Shown here: positions 1-7,015 of the stretch, in pieces
Layout: each line of letters starts with the position of its first letter
Numbering within the stretch: position 1 is the first letter of the stretch
NCBI GenBank assembly: GCA_030642465.1
Contig: DAOWNS010000077.1
Span: forward strand, 1 to 7,686
Direction of reading: 5' to 3'
From: Candidatus Thorarchaeota archaeon
GTDB lineage: Archaea > Asgardarchaeota > Thorarchaeia > Thorarchaeales > Thorarchaeaceae
Length of the DNA: 7,686 bases
Made by a program: the position numbers and the translations under genes
Notes under the pieces: generated by a model
Told to the model about the DNA's origin: nothing
The model's database searches: none
What the model saw: the letters and a program-made list of their open reading frames with translations, nothing else

Positions 1-1
1 G

Positions 2-580
2 ATAGGAAAGACTCAGCGGCTAATCAAACAGTATTCCAAGCGGTGCCACGTGCTATTACCTACCTTCTGGCTTGAGGTCGCAAGAGACATTCACAAGTAC
101 AAGTCAAATTCGCCTTACGCAAGCGAAATCGTTGAAGTGCCTTCGAAGATTGCATCTGAAATAGTAAGGACTCTATTGACTGAAGCTCCAGGGGCAAGAC
201 TTCTGCAGGACCTGTCCAAGAAACGACCTGTTGAGAACCGCTTGGATCCTTCGGAAACCGAGCGCATCGAAAGAGCAGTTTCAAAGTACTTCTCCGGACT
301 CGAAGGTGTCCTCAGCGGTGTAACTCCCAAACCTGCAGACAAGATTTCAGAGGCACAGATGATCTTTGACGGTTTTGATTGGGGTGGACCTGACTTGGAG
401 AAGCGAATCATCAAACGATTCAACCAGCGTTGTGAGGAAACCCTCCATGATGCAGAAACCGCAACCGATCCTGCTAAACAAGTCATTTATGCTGAGGCTA
501 CAAAGCTACTCTGTAAACTACAGCACGCGCTCCTTGCTGAACCCAGATTCAGAGAGATACTTGCCCAGATGAAACCGTAG
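2..580 (+). CDS. C-terminal part of an unrecognised helical protein
   Basis: The frame is open from the left edge of the window to a TAG at 578-580, so about 192 residues are visible and the true start probably lies outside. A GTG at 50 could start a 176-residue version, but no ribosome binding site precedes it and the in-frame codons upstream read as normal protein (IGKTQRLIKQYSKRCHV), so a partial gene is preferred. The product is soluble, mostly helical and charged, with no membrane segment, signal peptide or metal-binding motif. I do not recognise the family. A stretch around LPTFWLEVARDIHKY followed by LDPSETERIERAVSKYF recalls, faintly, the helical domain of archaeal GINS/Gins51 replication proteins, but the beta domain expected there is not visible, so this is only a search hint. 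The gene ends 80 bases before the synthetase gene and may be transcribed separately. Confidence 0.7.
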   Translation: MGKTQRLIKQYSKRCHVLLPTFWLEVARDIHKYKSNSPYASEIVEVPSKIASEIVRTLLTEAPGARLLQDLSKKRPVENRLDPSETERIERAVSKYFSGLEGVLSGVTPKPADKISEAQMIFDGFDWGGPDLEKRIIKRFNQRCEETLHDAETATDPAKQVIYAEATKLLCKLQHALLAEPRFREILAQMKP

Positions 581-604
581 AGCTTGCGAAGATACGAGCA
601 TGAG

Positions 605-654
605 CATATTTGATATAAGCAAGACATGTCATTTTGACTTAAGCCTAAAGAGGG
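605..654 (+). promoter_or_regulatory. Putative promoter and ribosome binding site of the acyl-CoA synthetase gene
   Basis: In the 80-base gap before the synthetase gene, an AT-rich element TTGATATA (610-617) resembles an archaeal TATA box. With usual archaeal spacing it would start transcription near 640. AGAGGG at 649-654 is a good Shine-Dalgarno match and lies six bases before the ATG at 661, which fixes that start. The TATA call is by eye only; the ribosome binding site is the firmer part. Confidence 0.4.
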
Positions 655-660
655 TAAACA

Positions 661-2066
661 ATGTCTGGTCTAGAAAAGATGCTTAATCCTAGAACAACAG
701 CTGTTGTTGGCGTTAGCACAAAGAATCCATTCTTCCCGGGAAACGTTATCTTGAGGAAATTGCGTTTCGAGAGTGACCTCCCTACGTTTGCAATAAACCC
801 GAAGGGAGGAATGGTGGAAGGACAGAAAGTTTACAAATCGATTCTGGAAACTCCGGATGGCATCGACCTCGCTGTCATCTCAGTTCCATCCAAATATGTA
901 CCTGGAATAATCGAACAATGTGGAAGCAAGAAGATACCCTCTGTTATAGTGTATCTGGAGGTTTCGGTGAAATAGGCGCCACAGGTGCAAGTCTGCAAGC
1001 AGAGATTGTCGATATCGCAAAGAAACACAACATAACGATGGTAGGGCCGAATTGTATTGGTGTGTTCATACCTGAGAAGCTTGACACATTCTTCCTGCCT
1101 TCTGAAAGAGTCGCCCGACCAAGAAAGGGACACGTAGCGATCATATCTCAAAGTGGTGGGTGGCTCGTTGAGCGACTCGAGGAATTTGCGACGCGCGACC
1201 TAGGAGTTGCAGCAGCAATTTCCATTGGCAACTCGGCTCAGACGAACGTAACTGATTTCGTTAGGTATTTTGGCAATGACAAGAACGTGCGAGTCATTCT
1301 AGCTTATATCGAAGGTTTTGGTCCCGATGAGGGACGAGAGTTTGTTGAAGCCTGCGCTGAGGTTGTGCCAAGAAAGCCTGTGGTTGTTCTAAAAGGAGGA
1401 GACTCAGAAGCCGGGCATCGGGCGACACAGAGTCACACTTCATCTCTCGCTGGAGATTCTGTTGTGGCAGCGGCCGCTTTCAAGCAATACGGCCTAATTC
1501 AAGCGGTAGACGAAGACGAGGTTATGGCCTACACTAAGGTGTTCTCTTTTAATCCTCGCTTGATGAAGAGCTCAAGAATTGGAGTAATAACTATTAGCGG
1601 GGGGCATGGTGTTATTGCCAGCGATGAGGCGTCATTCTACGGTCTGAAACTTCCGCCCTTCACTAAGGAAGACCAAGAAACCATGAAGGAAGTGATGACA
1701 CCAGCCTACAGAGGGATTGCGTCATTTAGAAACCCGATTGACATCACGGGAAGCGCGTCAGATGTCGACTACGAGCAGGTGCTAAAGGTCATGCTCGGCT
1801 TGGACTACATCGACTCCGCTCTACTATTGCTCCTGCCATACACTCCAGGAATAACCCTTCAGGTTGGAGCAAGAGCCGCGAATGTTACGAAGCAATTCAA
1901 CAAGAGCGTCGTCGCTTATGTTCCAGACTTGGACAAATATGAAGTGATTCTGAAAGGCTTCGAGATAAATGGCATTCCTGTAGGCGATACAATAGAAGAA
2001 GCAGTGCAGATGCTCAATGGAATTCGAGTTCGCTCCAAGTTTCTTCAGCGAATAGGAAAGCTCTGA
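661..2066 (+). CDS. acdA: ADP-forming acetyl/acyl-CoA synthetase alpha subunit, one-base frameshift
   Basis: Alpha subunit of the NDP-forming acyl-CoA synthetase that converts acyl-CoA, ADP and phosphate to acid, CoA and ATP; in archaea it is the main ATP-yielding step of acetate formation, and runs in reverse in some species. It works in the cytoplasm with an ATP-grasp beta subunit. The first frame (661-975) holds the start of the CoA-binding Rossmann domain (RTTAVVGVSTKNPFFPG, residues 12-27). The second frame (in phase with 954-2066) continues with SGGFGEIG, the succinyl-CoA-synthetase-like domain from about residue 155 (SQSGG at 163-167), the phosphohistidine motif SHTSSLAG and a third domain from about 305. 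Restoring one base near 949-954 gives 468 residues, the usual length, with the phosphorylated His at about 259 (codon 1434-1436), matching His257 of the Pyrococcus enzyme. A good AGAGGG site precedes the ATG. No beta-subunit gene is adjacent in the window. Either a sequencing/assembly error or a young disabling mutation explains the break. Confidence 0.88.
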
Positions 2067-2091
2067 TGACGCAGTGAATGACCGGATTTTC

Positions 2092-3219
2092 CTACATTCG
2101 AGTGTACTTCGAGTGATCGATGCCAAAAGATTGTAGGCGCTCCAGAAGATCGCCAGTGATTCCCATTGGTTTCGTTTTCAATTCTTCAAGGGTTTCGCAA
2201 CCGGTGAGATACATTGCGACTTTCAAACCCTCAACAATCTTTTCGACCTCATCAATAACATCTGCAACAGTCCCGCGAACTGCAGGTTTCAGCAGTGGGT
2301 GGGCTACTCCTGCGGCAACGGCACCGAGGCTCAAGGATTTGGCAACATCAAGTCCGGTTCTAATTCCGCCAGTTGCTATCACGTCAAGGCCAGTCGCATC
2401 AACGACCATGATGACACTCAAAGCTGTAGGAATTCCCCAGTCCCAGAAATCATGACCCAATTGGATTTTTACTTCGTCGCCGTCCCGCACTGCTCGGAAG
2501 TACTCTACGGCGGCCCAACTTGTTCCTCCCACGCCTCCAACGTCCACAGCATCAACGCCAATCTCCTCAAGACTGCGAGCGACTACACCAGACATCCCAG
2601 CTCCAGTTTCTTTAACCATAACTGGAATATCCACTGATTCCACGATGGCTCTGATGTGTCCGAGCACTCCAATAGAGTTGCAATCGCCTTCCGGTTGCAC
2701 TGCCTCTTGAAGTGGATTCAGATGAATCGCAATGATGTCCGCATTAATCATCTCGATAGCTTCTTGAGCTGCCTTTACGTGAGTTGCGCCAATATTCGCG
2801 ATGATTGGTACAGAAGGTGCTTCTTCACGGACCACCTTGAATGTGTCTGCAAGGGTTGAATCCTCAATTGCTGCGCGTTGACTTCCAACTCCGATAGGAA
2901 TCTTCAGCTCCTCGGCTGCCTGAGCAAGTCTTCTGTTGATCTCCAAAGTTTGTGGGTGACCGCCTGTCATCGCAGCAATAATGATTGGCGCTGAAGCCTT
3001 CAAACCTAGAAGGGTGGTTGTGAGGTCGATATTGTCCTTATCAATTTCAGGCAATGCATTGTGCAAGAATTCAATGTCGGTAAACATACTGGGTACTCTG
3101 CATTGAACATCTTCATCCAGACAGATTTCGATGTGCTCGATCTTGCGCCTGCGGGTTAGAGAAGCCTCCGAACCATCTTCTTCGCCCAACGGTTTTTCTT
3201 CGGAATCGTGCTGCACCAT
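2092..3219 (-). CDS. fni: Type 2 isopentenyl-diphosphate delta-isomerase
   Basis: Interconverts isopentenyl and dimethylallyl diphosphate, using reduced FMN, NAD(P)H and Mg2+. It supplies the allylic primer for archaeal ether lipids, quinones and carotenoids, and acts in the cytoplasm as a TIM-barrel oligomer. With the ATG at 3219 the protein has 375 residues, near the family norm. Diagnostic motifs are all present: RRRKIEHIEI at 23-32 (substrate-binding Arg/Lys and His29), MTGG at 84-87 and GSQR at 112-115 (FMN site), HLNPLQE at 166-172 followed by QPEGD (Asn, catalytic Gln and Mg-binding Glu), VKETGAG at 202-208, GGTSWA at 231-236 and GGIRTG at 284-289 (flavin phosphate). A GTG at 3267 would add 16 residues (391 total) unlike the family, without a ribosome binding site. 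A TATA-like TGTATAA (3280-3274 on this strand) would start transcription near 3251, which also favours 3219. The gene converges on the synthetase gene with only 25 bases between stops. Confidence 0.95.
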   Translation of the reverse strand: MVQHDSEEKPLGEEDGSEASLTRRRKIEHIEICLDEDVQCRVPSMFTDIEFLHNALPEIDKDNIDLTTTLLGLKASAPIIIAAMTGGHPQTLEINRRLAQAAEELKIPIGVGSQRAAIEDSTLADTFKVVREEAPSVPIIANIGATHVKAAQEAIEMINADIIAIHLNPLQEAVQPEGDCNSIGVLGHIRAIVESVDIPVMVKETGAGMSGVVARSLEEIGVDAVDVGGVGGTSWAAVEYFRAVRDGDEVKIQLGHDFWDWGIPTALSVIMVVDATGLDVIATGGIRTGLDVAKSLSLGAVAAGVAHPLLKPAVRGTVADVIDEVEKIVEGLKVAMYLTGCETLEELKTKPMGITGDLLERLQSFGIDHSKYTRM

Positions 3220-3273
3220 GTCTAGAACACTCTTCTTGTTGAAACTCGCGCAATTCACTGATAGCACTTGCGG

Positions 3274-3280
3274 TTATACA
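3274..3280 (-). promoter_or_regulatory. Possible TATA element for fni in the divergent region
   Basis: Read on the minus strand this is TGTATAA, placed about 55 bases before the preferred fni ATG at 3219. Typical archaeal spacing would put the transcript start near 3251 with a leader of about 30 bases. It lies in the only gap (3268-3343) between fni and the divergent membrane-protein gene. The call rests on position and AT content only. Confidence 0.25.
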
Positions 3281-3343
3281 CGAGTTGCGTGATGCGAAGA
3301 CTTTATTCTGGGTGTTACTGGAACTTCAATACGAGAGAGGAAA

Positions 3344-3883
3344 ATGGACGAAGAAACCAAGTATAGAGTGGAAGACCCCAGCCAAGATGAAGATGACCGA
3401 CCAGGCATTATGAAGCCACTTCCCCAAGCTCCTGAATCTCGAAGGGATAGAAGAAAACGTCCTGTACCCATCGTTACATTTCTAGGCATGACAATGAAAG
3501 AAACTAGTCGGGACAATCTGCTCTTCATCATAGTACCTATGCTTGTTGGTCTTATCGATGCCAATATTTTCTCTTGGATTATAGTTTCGATTCTGGAGCA
3601 ATCCTCAATCTACATGTTTCTCCTCCCACTATTTGCTGCCATTCCGGTGGGGCTCATGATGCCAAACACAGGAAAGGCGATAGGGGGCGCACTGCTTGTA
3701 TCCGTATTCTTCGCATTATTCATCGTGGCATTTCTTATAGCTCCAAACGTTTTCTCGCAATCTGGTGACATTGCTTATTACTTCATGAATGCGCTTATTG
3801 TAACCTCAGTCTACATAATCTTCGTAAGCCTCGCATCGTTGTTGGGGAGCATAGTTGGAATGTTGCTTCGGGAATTCTTCTGA
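3344..3883 (+). CDS. Four-helix integral membrane protein of unknown function
   Basis: The 179-residue product has a charged, proline-rich N-terminal tail (residues 1-57, acidic first and then a basic RRDRRKR cluster at 33-39), followed by four likely membrane helices at about 59-84, 88-106, 112-133 and 143-174, ending in the short charged tail LLREFF. The basic cluster before the first helix suggests the tail faces the cytoplasm. I see no catalytic motif, cysteine pair or signal peptide, and I do not recognise the family. The start is fixed by a purine-rich GAGAGAGG at 3333-3340, three bases before the ATG, a rather tight spacing. The gene is divergent from fni and lies 53 bases upstream of the deacetylase gene on the same strand, so the two may be co-transcribed, but nothing shows a functional link. 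Confidence 0.85.
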   Translation: MDEETKYRVEDPSQDEDDRPGIMKPLPQAPESRRDRRKRPVPIVTFLGMTMKETSRDNLLFIIVPMLVGLIDANIFSWIIVSILEQSSIYMFLLPLFAAIPVGLMMPNTGKAIGGALLVSVFFALFIVAFLIAPNVFSQSGDIAYYFMNALIVTSVYIIFVSLASLLGSIVGMLLREFF

Positions 3884-3909
3884 AGCACGCCTACTTCACA
3901 AGAAATAGA

Positions 3910-3929
3910 CGAGAATCCTCTCGGTAGGA
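3910..3929 (+). promoter_or_regulatory. Small hairpin and weak ribosome binding site before the deacetylase start
   Basis: CGAGA (3910-3914) and TCTCG (3919-3923) form a perfect five-base-pair stem closed by a four-base loop ATCC. It abuts the weak Shine-Dalgarno-like GGTAGGA (3923-3929), whose AGG is eight bases before the ATG at 3937. A stem this short may be chance, but folding would partly sequester the binding site. It is the only structure seen in the 53-base gap between the membrane-protein and deacetylase genes. Confidence 0.25.
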
Positions 3930-3936
3930 ATACACG

Positions 3937-5085
3937 ATGAAAGGAAGACTTGTTTACCCGTATTCAGAAGCTTTACTTCAATACGAGTTCAAGAAGGAAC
4001 ACCCTCTAACACCTGATAGATTGAAGCTGACGCATCTGCTATCAGAGCAGCTTGGGCTCTTGAACAATGTACGGCTAATCGAGCCTACAGTGGCAGAGAG
4101 AACGGATCTGGAGATGTTTCACAGTGCTGAGTTTATAGATGCTGTTGTGGAGTGTGGATCTAGCGATTGCATCAATGTGAGCTACGGTCTTGGAATCGCT
4201 GATAATCCAACATTTCCTGGAATCTATGATGCAGCGGCTAGGTATGTCGGAGCAACCCTCGATGGAATGAAGGAGATAATGAAGGGAGCAACCAATGCTT
4301 TCTGCATTTCAGGCGGACTGCATCACGCTCATAGAAGTGAGGCATCCGGGTTCTGCATCTTCAATGACGTTGTGACAGCGGTCATGTACCTTCAGAAGAA
4401 AAGGCCAAGCAAAGTACTCTACCTTGACATTTTCGATGCACATCATGGTGATGGGGTTCAAAATGCGTTCTACGGGGCGAAAGACGTACTAACAATCTCG
4501 GCCCATCAGACCGGCAAGACTCTGTTCCCTGGCACGGGCTTCGTGTATGAAACTGGCAGTGGAAAGGGTATTGGCCATTCTGTTAATGTGCCGGTGCTTC
4601 CGGGAGCAGGAACCCCCGAATTGGTACGAATTGTCGAAGAACTCATTGTGCCGCTTTTCGAGTCTTTTCAACCCGATTTGCTTGTTACGCAGCTTGGAGT
4701 GGATGGACATTTCCTAGACCCGCTGGCACAATTAGCATACACTAGTTCTGGATACGAAACATGCCTCAAGCGTATCAAGAAGCTATCCGATGATATTTGC
4801 GATATTGGTTGGTTGGCTGTGGGTGGGGGTGGGTATCACCCCGTGAATGTTGCCAGGCTCTGGACACTCTTCCTGGCTATTATGTTGGACGAGAATGTGC
4901 CAAGACACTTGCCAGATGAATTCAAACAAGAATGCACATTGAGGGGATACAATGAATTTCCGGAAACAATGAGGGATGAGCAGCAAGTAGTTCAACAGTA
5001 TTTCCCTCAGGAGCAGATTACGCTGGACCTAGATCGAGTGATAAGGAAGATTGAGGAGCTTGTATTTCCTTATCACGGCATTTAG
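3937..5085 (+). CDS. acuC: AcuC-type zinc-dependent deacetylase (histone deacetylase superfamily)
   Basis: A 382-residue member of the arginase/deacetylase fold, the usual AcuC length. The family removes acetyl or acyl groups from lysines (Bacillus AcuC reactivates acetylated acetyl-CoA synthetase) or from small amines. Visible active-site parts: the His pair in GGLHHAH (His129, His130), ASGFCIFND at 136-144, the zinc motif FDAHHGDG at 166-173 (Asp167 and His169 as ligands), His190 in SAHQTG, third zinc ligand Asp256 in QLGVDGH, and catalytic Tyr300 in GGGGYHP followed by NVARLWT. The pattern QLGVDGHFLDPLAQL is AcuC-like rather than like eukaryotic class I enzymes. One oddity: the usual DxDxHHGDG reads DIFDAHHGDG, with one extra residue between the two Asp. 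The frame is intact, so this is not a frameshift. The substrate cannot be told from sequence; the nearby acyl-CoA synthetase gives weak support for a role in acetyl metabolism. Symbol by family similarity only. Confidence 0.9.
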   Translation: MKGRLVYPYSEALLQYEFKKEHPLTPDRLKLTHLLSEQLGLLNNVRLIEPTVAERTDLEMFHSAEFIDAVVECGSSDCINVSYGLGIADNPTFPGIYDAAARYVGATLDGMKEIMKGATNAFCISGGLHHAHRSEASGFCIFNDVVTAVMYLQKKRPSKVLYLDIFDAHHGDGVQNAFYGAKDVLTISAHQTGKTLFPGTGFVYETGSGKGIGHSVNVPVLPGAGTPELVRIVEELIVPLFESFQPDLLVTQLGVDGHFLDPLAQLAYTSSGYETCLKRIKKLSDDICDIGWLAVGGGGYHPVNVARLWTLFLAIMLDENVPRHLPDEFKQECTLRGYNEFPETMRDEQQVVQQYFPQEQITLDLDRVIRKIEELVFPYHGI

Positions 5086-5116
5086 TAATCAGGGAAAACG
5101 GATGGCAATGACAAAG

Positions 5117-5749
5117 TCAATGTTGCTCCAGCTGAGCATCGATCCACTTGCGTACCATTTGTGTCACAAGACTGGATGATGCTGCAATAATTATCGAATC
5201 AGCATCCTCAGAAAGCAGAGAAGACGGGTCAACTCCTGATCGTGCCATCTTAAGAAGAGAGGGAAAGCAGAGAAATCCCAAAGCCTCAACCACGTCAGAA
5301 GATTCATTGCCAGCTATACGAACCGATACGCCGATGACATCGGTAGGAGAAACGCGTGAATCAATGTCTACTATGTCTGTCAAATGGGCAATAGTTCCCG
5401 AAACAACTACATCCGGTTCCACGCACTCATCATGGATGCTGGTCATTCCGTTCTCGAATACAATAGACAGGAATTCATCGACATCCGTAGCTTTGAAGCA
5501 TATTGTCAGAGCTCTGAACGAATGCTCGGTTGCATTCATGTATTTCTCGAATTCCGACTCAGGCATCTTATGCATATCTTGAGCACGCTCAATACCTACT
5601 CTCAGGGCCGCTCTGCAGCCATCAACTGCCGGACCCAGATACTCCATGAGCATGAACTTGTCTTGATTGATACTGCTCGACACCTGCTTCAGATGCCACT
5701 CCAGATTCGTTCGATTCTCCTTCTCTGACAATGTAATCCTAACTCGCAT
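5117..5749 (-). CDS. Hypothetical protein, possible SCP2-like fold in its C-terminal half
   Basis: The 210-residue product has no signal peptide or clear membrane helix. Its N-terminal third is basic then helical (FMLMEYLGPAVDGCRAALRVGIERA, roughly 32-56 overall). From about residue 78 the pattern changes to alternating strands and helices: FRALTICFKAT, then DVVVSGTIAHLTDIVDI at 113-129, then VIGVSVRIAGNESSDVVEALGFL. The sequence 'xVxxSGTxxxLxxI' followed by a strand 'VRIAG' and a helix resembles the sterol-carrier-protein-2/alkyl-sulfatase C-terminal domain, which binds lipids in a hydrophobic tunnel; this is a remote impression, not an identification. The ATG at 5749 lacks a Shine-Dalgarno site, so the transcript may have little leader. 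The gene is divergent from the amidohydrolase across about 90 bases and convergent with the deacetylase. Confidence 0.75.
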   Translation of the reverse strand: MRVRITLSEKENRTNLEWHLKQVSSSINQDKFMLMEYLGPAVDGCRAALRVGIERAQDMHKMPESEFEKYMNATEHSFRALTICFKATDVDEFLSIVFENGMTSIHDECVEPDVVVSGTIAHLTDIVDIDSRVSPTDVIGVSVRIAGNESSDVVEALGFLCFPSLLKMARSGVDPSSLLSEDADSIIIAASSSLVTQMVRKWIDAQLEQH

Positions 5750-5785
5750 TGCTGCAGTGGTATTTAGAGATGATGCTTAGCCTAA

Positions 5786-5797
5786 GAAACAATATTA
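5786..5797. promoter_or_regulatory. Possible shared TATA region between divergent genes
   Basis: The 5750-5840 gap separates two divergent genes. GAAAC followed by AATATTA (5786-5797) looks like a BRE plus TATA element for the + strand gene, predicting a transcript start near 5820 and a leader of about 20 bases to the ATG at 5841. AATATT is palindromic, and the same element at normal spacing on the minus strand would start near 5768, about 19 bases before the other ATG at 5749. Whether one element serves both genes cannot be settled by eye. Confidence 0.3.
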
Positions 5798-5840
5798 CAA
5801 GAAGTGAATAGTAAAACACAAGCAATTGGTACGAGGTTAC

Positions 5841-6590
5841 ATGTTGACCATTGACATCCACACTCATCTGGGAAGCACACGAATGGAATCTGATGATGTC
5901 AGTGACCACACATTGAAGAATCATGTTGACGAACTAATACGACATATGGATATGCACGGAATCAAGAAAGCGGTCGTGTGTCCCACAGCTCCTAACTATG
6001 ATAATGATCTTCACATTGCAGCTGCTTCGATGAACCCCGACAGATTGATGAGCGCTTGCGCAATTATACCAAGACCACTAAGTAAAGCGCGGAAGATGGT
6101 CACACGCTACGCTGATGAAGGATGCAAAGCGGTTATTTTCGACGACGAATTATATCACCCTCAAGACCCTGCAGCTTATGCGCTGCTCCAAGCATCTATC
6201 GAAGCAGACTTAGCTGTCTATCTACATAATGCTGAGATGACCAGCGACACAATCACTTTCTTGGATCGGGCGTCGCAGATGTATCCGGATGGCAGATTCG
6301 TTGTGCTTCATATGGGAGGTCTCTTCGGGTTCCCCAAATTACTGCCTTTGGTGGCCAGGAGCAATATCTGGCTAGAGGTGTCAGTGACATTGATTAAGCT
6401 GGTCGAGTCACCACTGAAAGTTTTCCTTGACGCTCTTGTTCAGGACATCGGCGTTAGAAGGCTAGTCTTTGGTTCAGAGCATTATACCGAGTACGGTGAT
6501 CTAAGAGCTGTGCTGAATATGATAGACCTCAATGTAGAAACTAGCCAAATCATTACAAAGGGCAATGCTAAGGACATCCTGCGCCTGTAA
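5841..6590 (+). CDS. Amidohydrolase_2-family TIM-barrel metal hydrolase
   Basis: A 249-residue protein of the amidohydrolase-related family (PF04909 type: decarboxylases and hydrolases acting on cyclic carboxylates or lactones). The N-terminal strand motif IDIHTHLG gives metal-ligand His7 and His9. Later expected positions are present as YLHNAE (His129) and VVLHMGG (His157) at strand ends. The last expected position, normally an Asp in a GSD or GTD motif, reads FGSEHYTEYG, with Glu213. The family is often 270-330 residues, so this is a compact member; no domain seems lost. The ATG at 5841 is preferred because GAGGT (5833-5837) precedes it; a TTG at 5826 would add five residues but lies upstream of that site. 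The substrate is unknown, and a role as a structural or altered-specificity homologue is possible. The end of the gene is convergent with the thioredoxin-like gene. Confidence 0.85.
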   Translation: MLTIDIHTHLGSTRMESDDVSDHTLKNHVDELIRHMDMHGIKKAVVCPTAPNYDNDLHIAAASMNPDRLMSACAIIPRPLSKARKMVTRYADEGCKAVIFDDELYHPQDPAAYALLQASIEADLAVYLHNAEMTSDTITFLDRASQMYPDGRFVVLHMGGLFGFPKLLPLVARSNIWLEVSVTLIKLVESPLKVFLDALVQDIGVRRLVFGSEHYTEYGDLRAVLNMIDLNVETSQIITKGNAKDILRL

Positions 6591-6623
6591 GAAATCAAAT
6601 CGTACCCAATGCTTTGACCGACC

Positions 6624-6645
6624 AAGCTTGTGCCTAGCTTATTTT
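6624..6645 (+). terminator. Weak hairpin with T-rich tail in the convergent gap
   Basis: AAGCT (6624-6628) and AGCTT (6636-6640) can pair across a seven-base loop and are followed directly by ATTTT. It lies 34 bases after the amidohydrolase stop and could help end that transcript. The stem is short and archaeal termination mainly needs T-runs, so this is a tentative call. Confidence 0.25.
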
Positions 6646-6998
6646 CAGGCATCATGAACGGAATGAGTGAGCATGGCTCCATGAATGAGTTCACGGACAT
6701 CTTCTAATTTAGGAACGCCAATGATGCGTGACTTGCCCACCACAATAGTTGGCACAGCAATGATGTCCTCAGATTCAATCCGATCCAAATGCTGCTCTAT
6801 TCGTGATTCGACTACTTCAAAAATATCCGCGCCATAGCTCAAATCTCGTGCTGCTTCTTTCACTAACTCCATCGCATGATCACAGAAACCGCAATGCTCG
6901 CTCGTGAAGACAGTTATCTTGATTGTATTCCCACGGTTTGGGGGTTTATCAATCTGGTAATCGGATGACCAATCCCGTGCTTGAGTTCGGCGTGTCAC
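6645..6998 (-). CDS. Thioredoxin-like protein with CxxC active site
   Basis: A 117-residue thioredoxin-fold protein, probably a cytoplasmic thiol-disulfide reductant for protein targets. The redox motif is EHCGFCDH (Cys36 and Cys39) after strand IKITVFTS at 26-33, and the cis-proline loop AVPTIVVG (Pro83) is present, so both key active-site features are intact. The CGFC spacing and small size resemble glutaredoxin-like archaeal thioredoxins rather than bacterial CGPC thioredoxin. The first 24 residues are polar (DWSSDYQIDKPPNRG) and lie ahead of the fold; no hydrophobic signal is seen. The GTG start at 6998 is well supported: AAGGAGA (7013-7007 on this strand) is eight bases upstream, while an ATG at 7006 is out of frame and meets a stop after three codons. 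A strong hairpin sits just upstream of this ribosome binding site. Confidence 0.9.
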   Translation of the reverse strand: MTRRTQARDWSSDYQIDKPPNRGNTIKITVFTSEHCGFCDHAMELVKEAARDLSYGADIFEVVESRIEQHLDRIESEDIIAVPTIVVGKSRIIGVPKLEDVRELIHGAMLTHSVHDA

Positions 6999-7006
6999 CT
7001 AGTCAT

Positions 7007-7013
7007 TCTCCTT
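7007..7013 (-). promoter_or_regulatory. Ribosome binding site that fixes the GTG start of the thioredoxin-like gene
   Basis: AAGGAGA on the minus strand is a near-perfect Shine-Dalgarno sequence with an eight-base spacer to the GTG at 6998. It supports translation from an internal position of a longer transcript, possibly shared with the PRC-barrel-like gene upstream. Confidence 0.6.
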
Positions 7014-7015
7014 GT

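Noticed and set aside
943..960. Programmed -1 frameshift site in the synthetase gene
   Set aside because: No slippery heptamer and no clear downstream hairpin was seen; a lost base explains the break more simply.
2097..2115. Direct repeat TTCGAGTG twice, 11 bases apart
   Set aside because: It falls inside the last codons of fni and is too short to call a repeat element.
2120..2859. Open frames on the + strand opposite fni
   Set aside because: They lie entirely antisense to a well-supported gene, have no family-like pattern or ribosome binding site, and reflect codon bias of fni.
3219..3267. Upstream GTG start giving a 391-residue fni
   Set aside because: The extra 16 residues are not family-like, no ribosome binding site precedes the GTG, and the TATA-like element would then overlap the start region.
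3274..3564. Minus-strand frame overlapping the start of the membrane-protein gene
   Set aside because: It is antisense to a frame with clear membrane helices and a good ribosome binding site.
5148..5728. Open frames on the + strand opposite the SCP2-like gene
   Set aside because: The minus-strand frame has the better protein composition and fits the gene order; the + frames are rich in Ser, Thr and Arg without a fold pattern.
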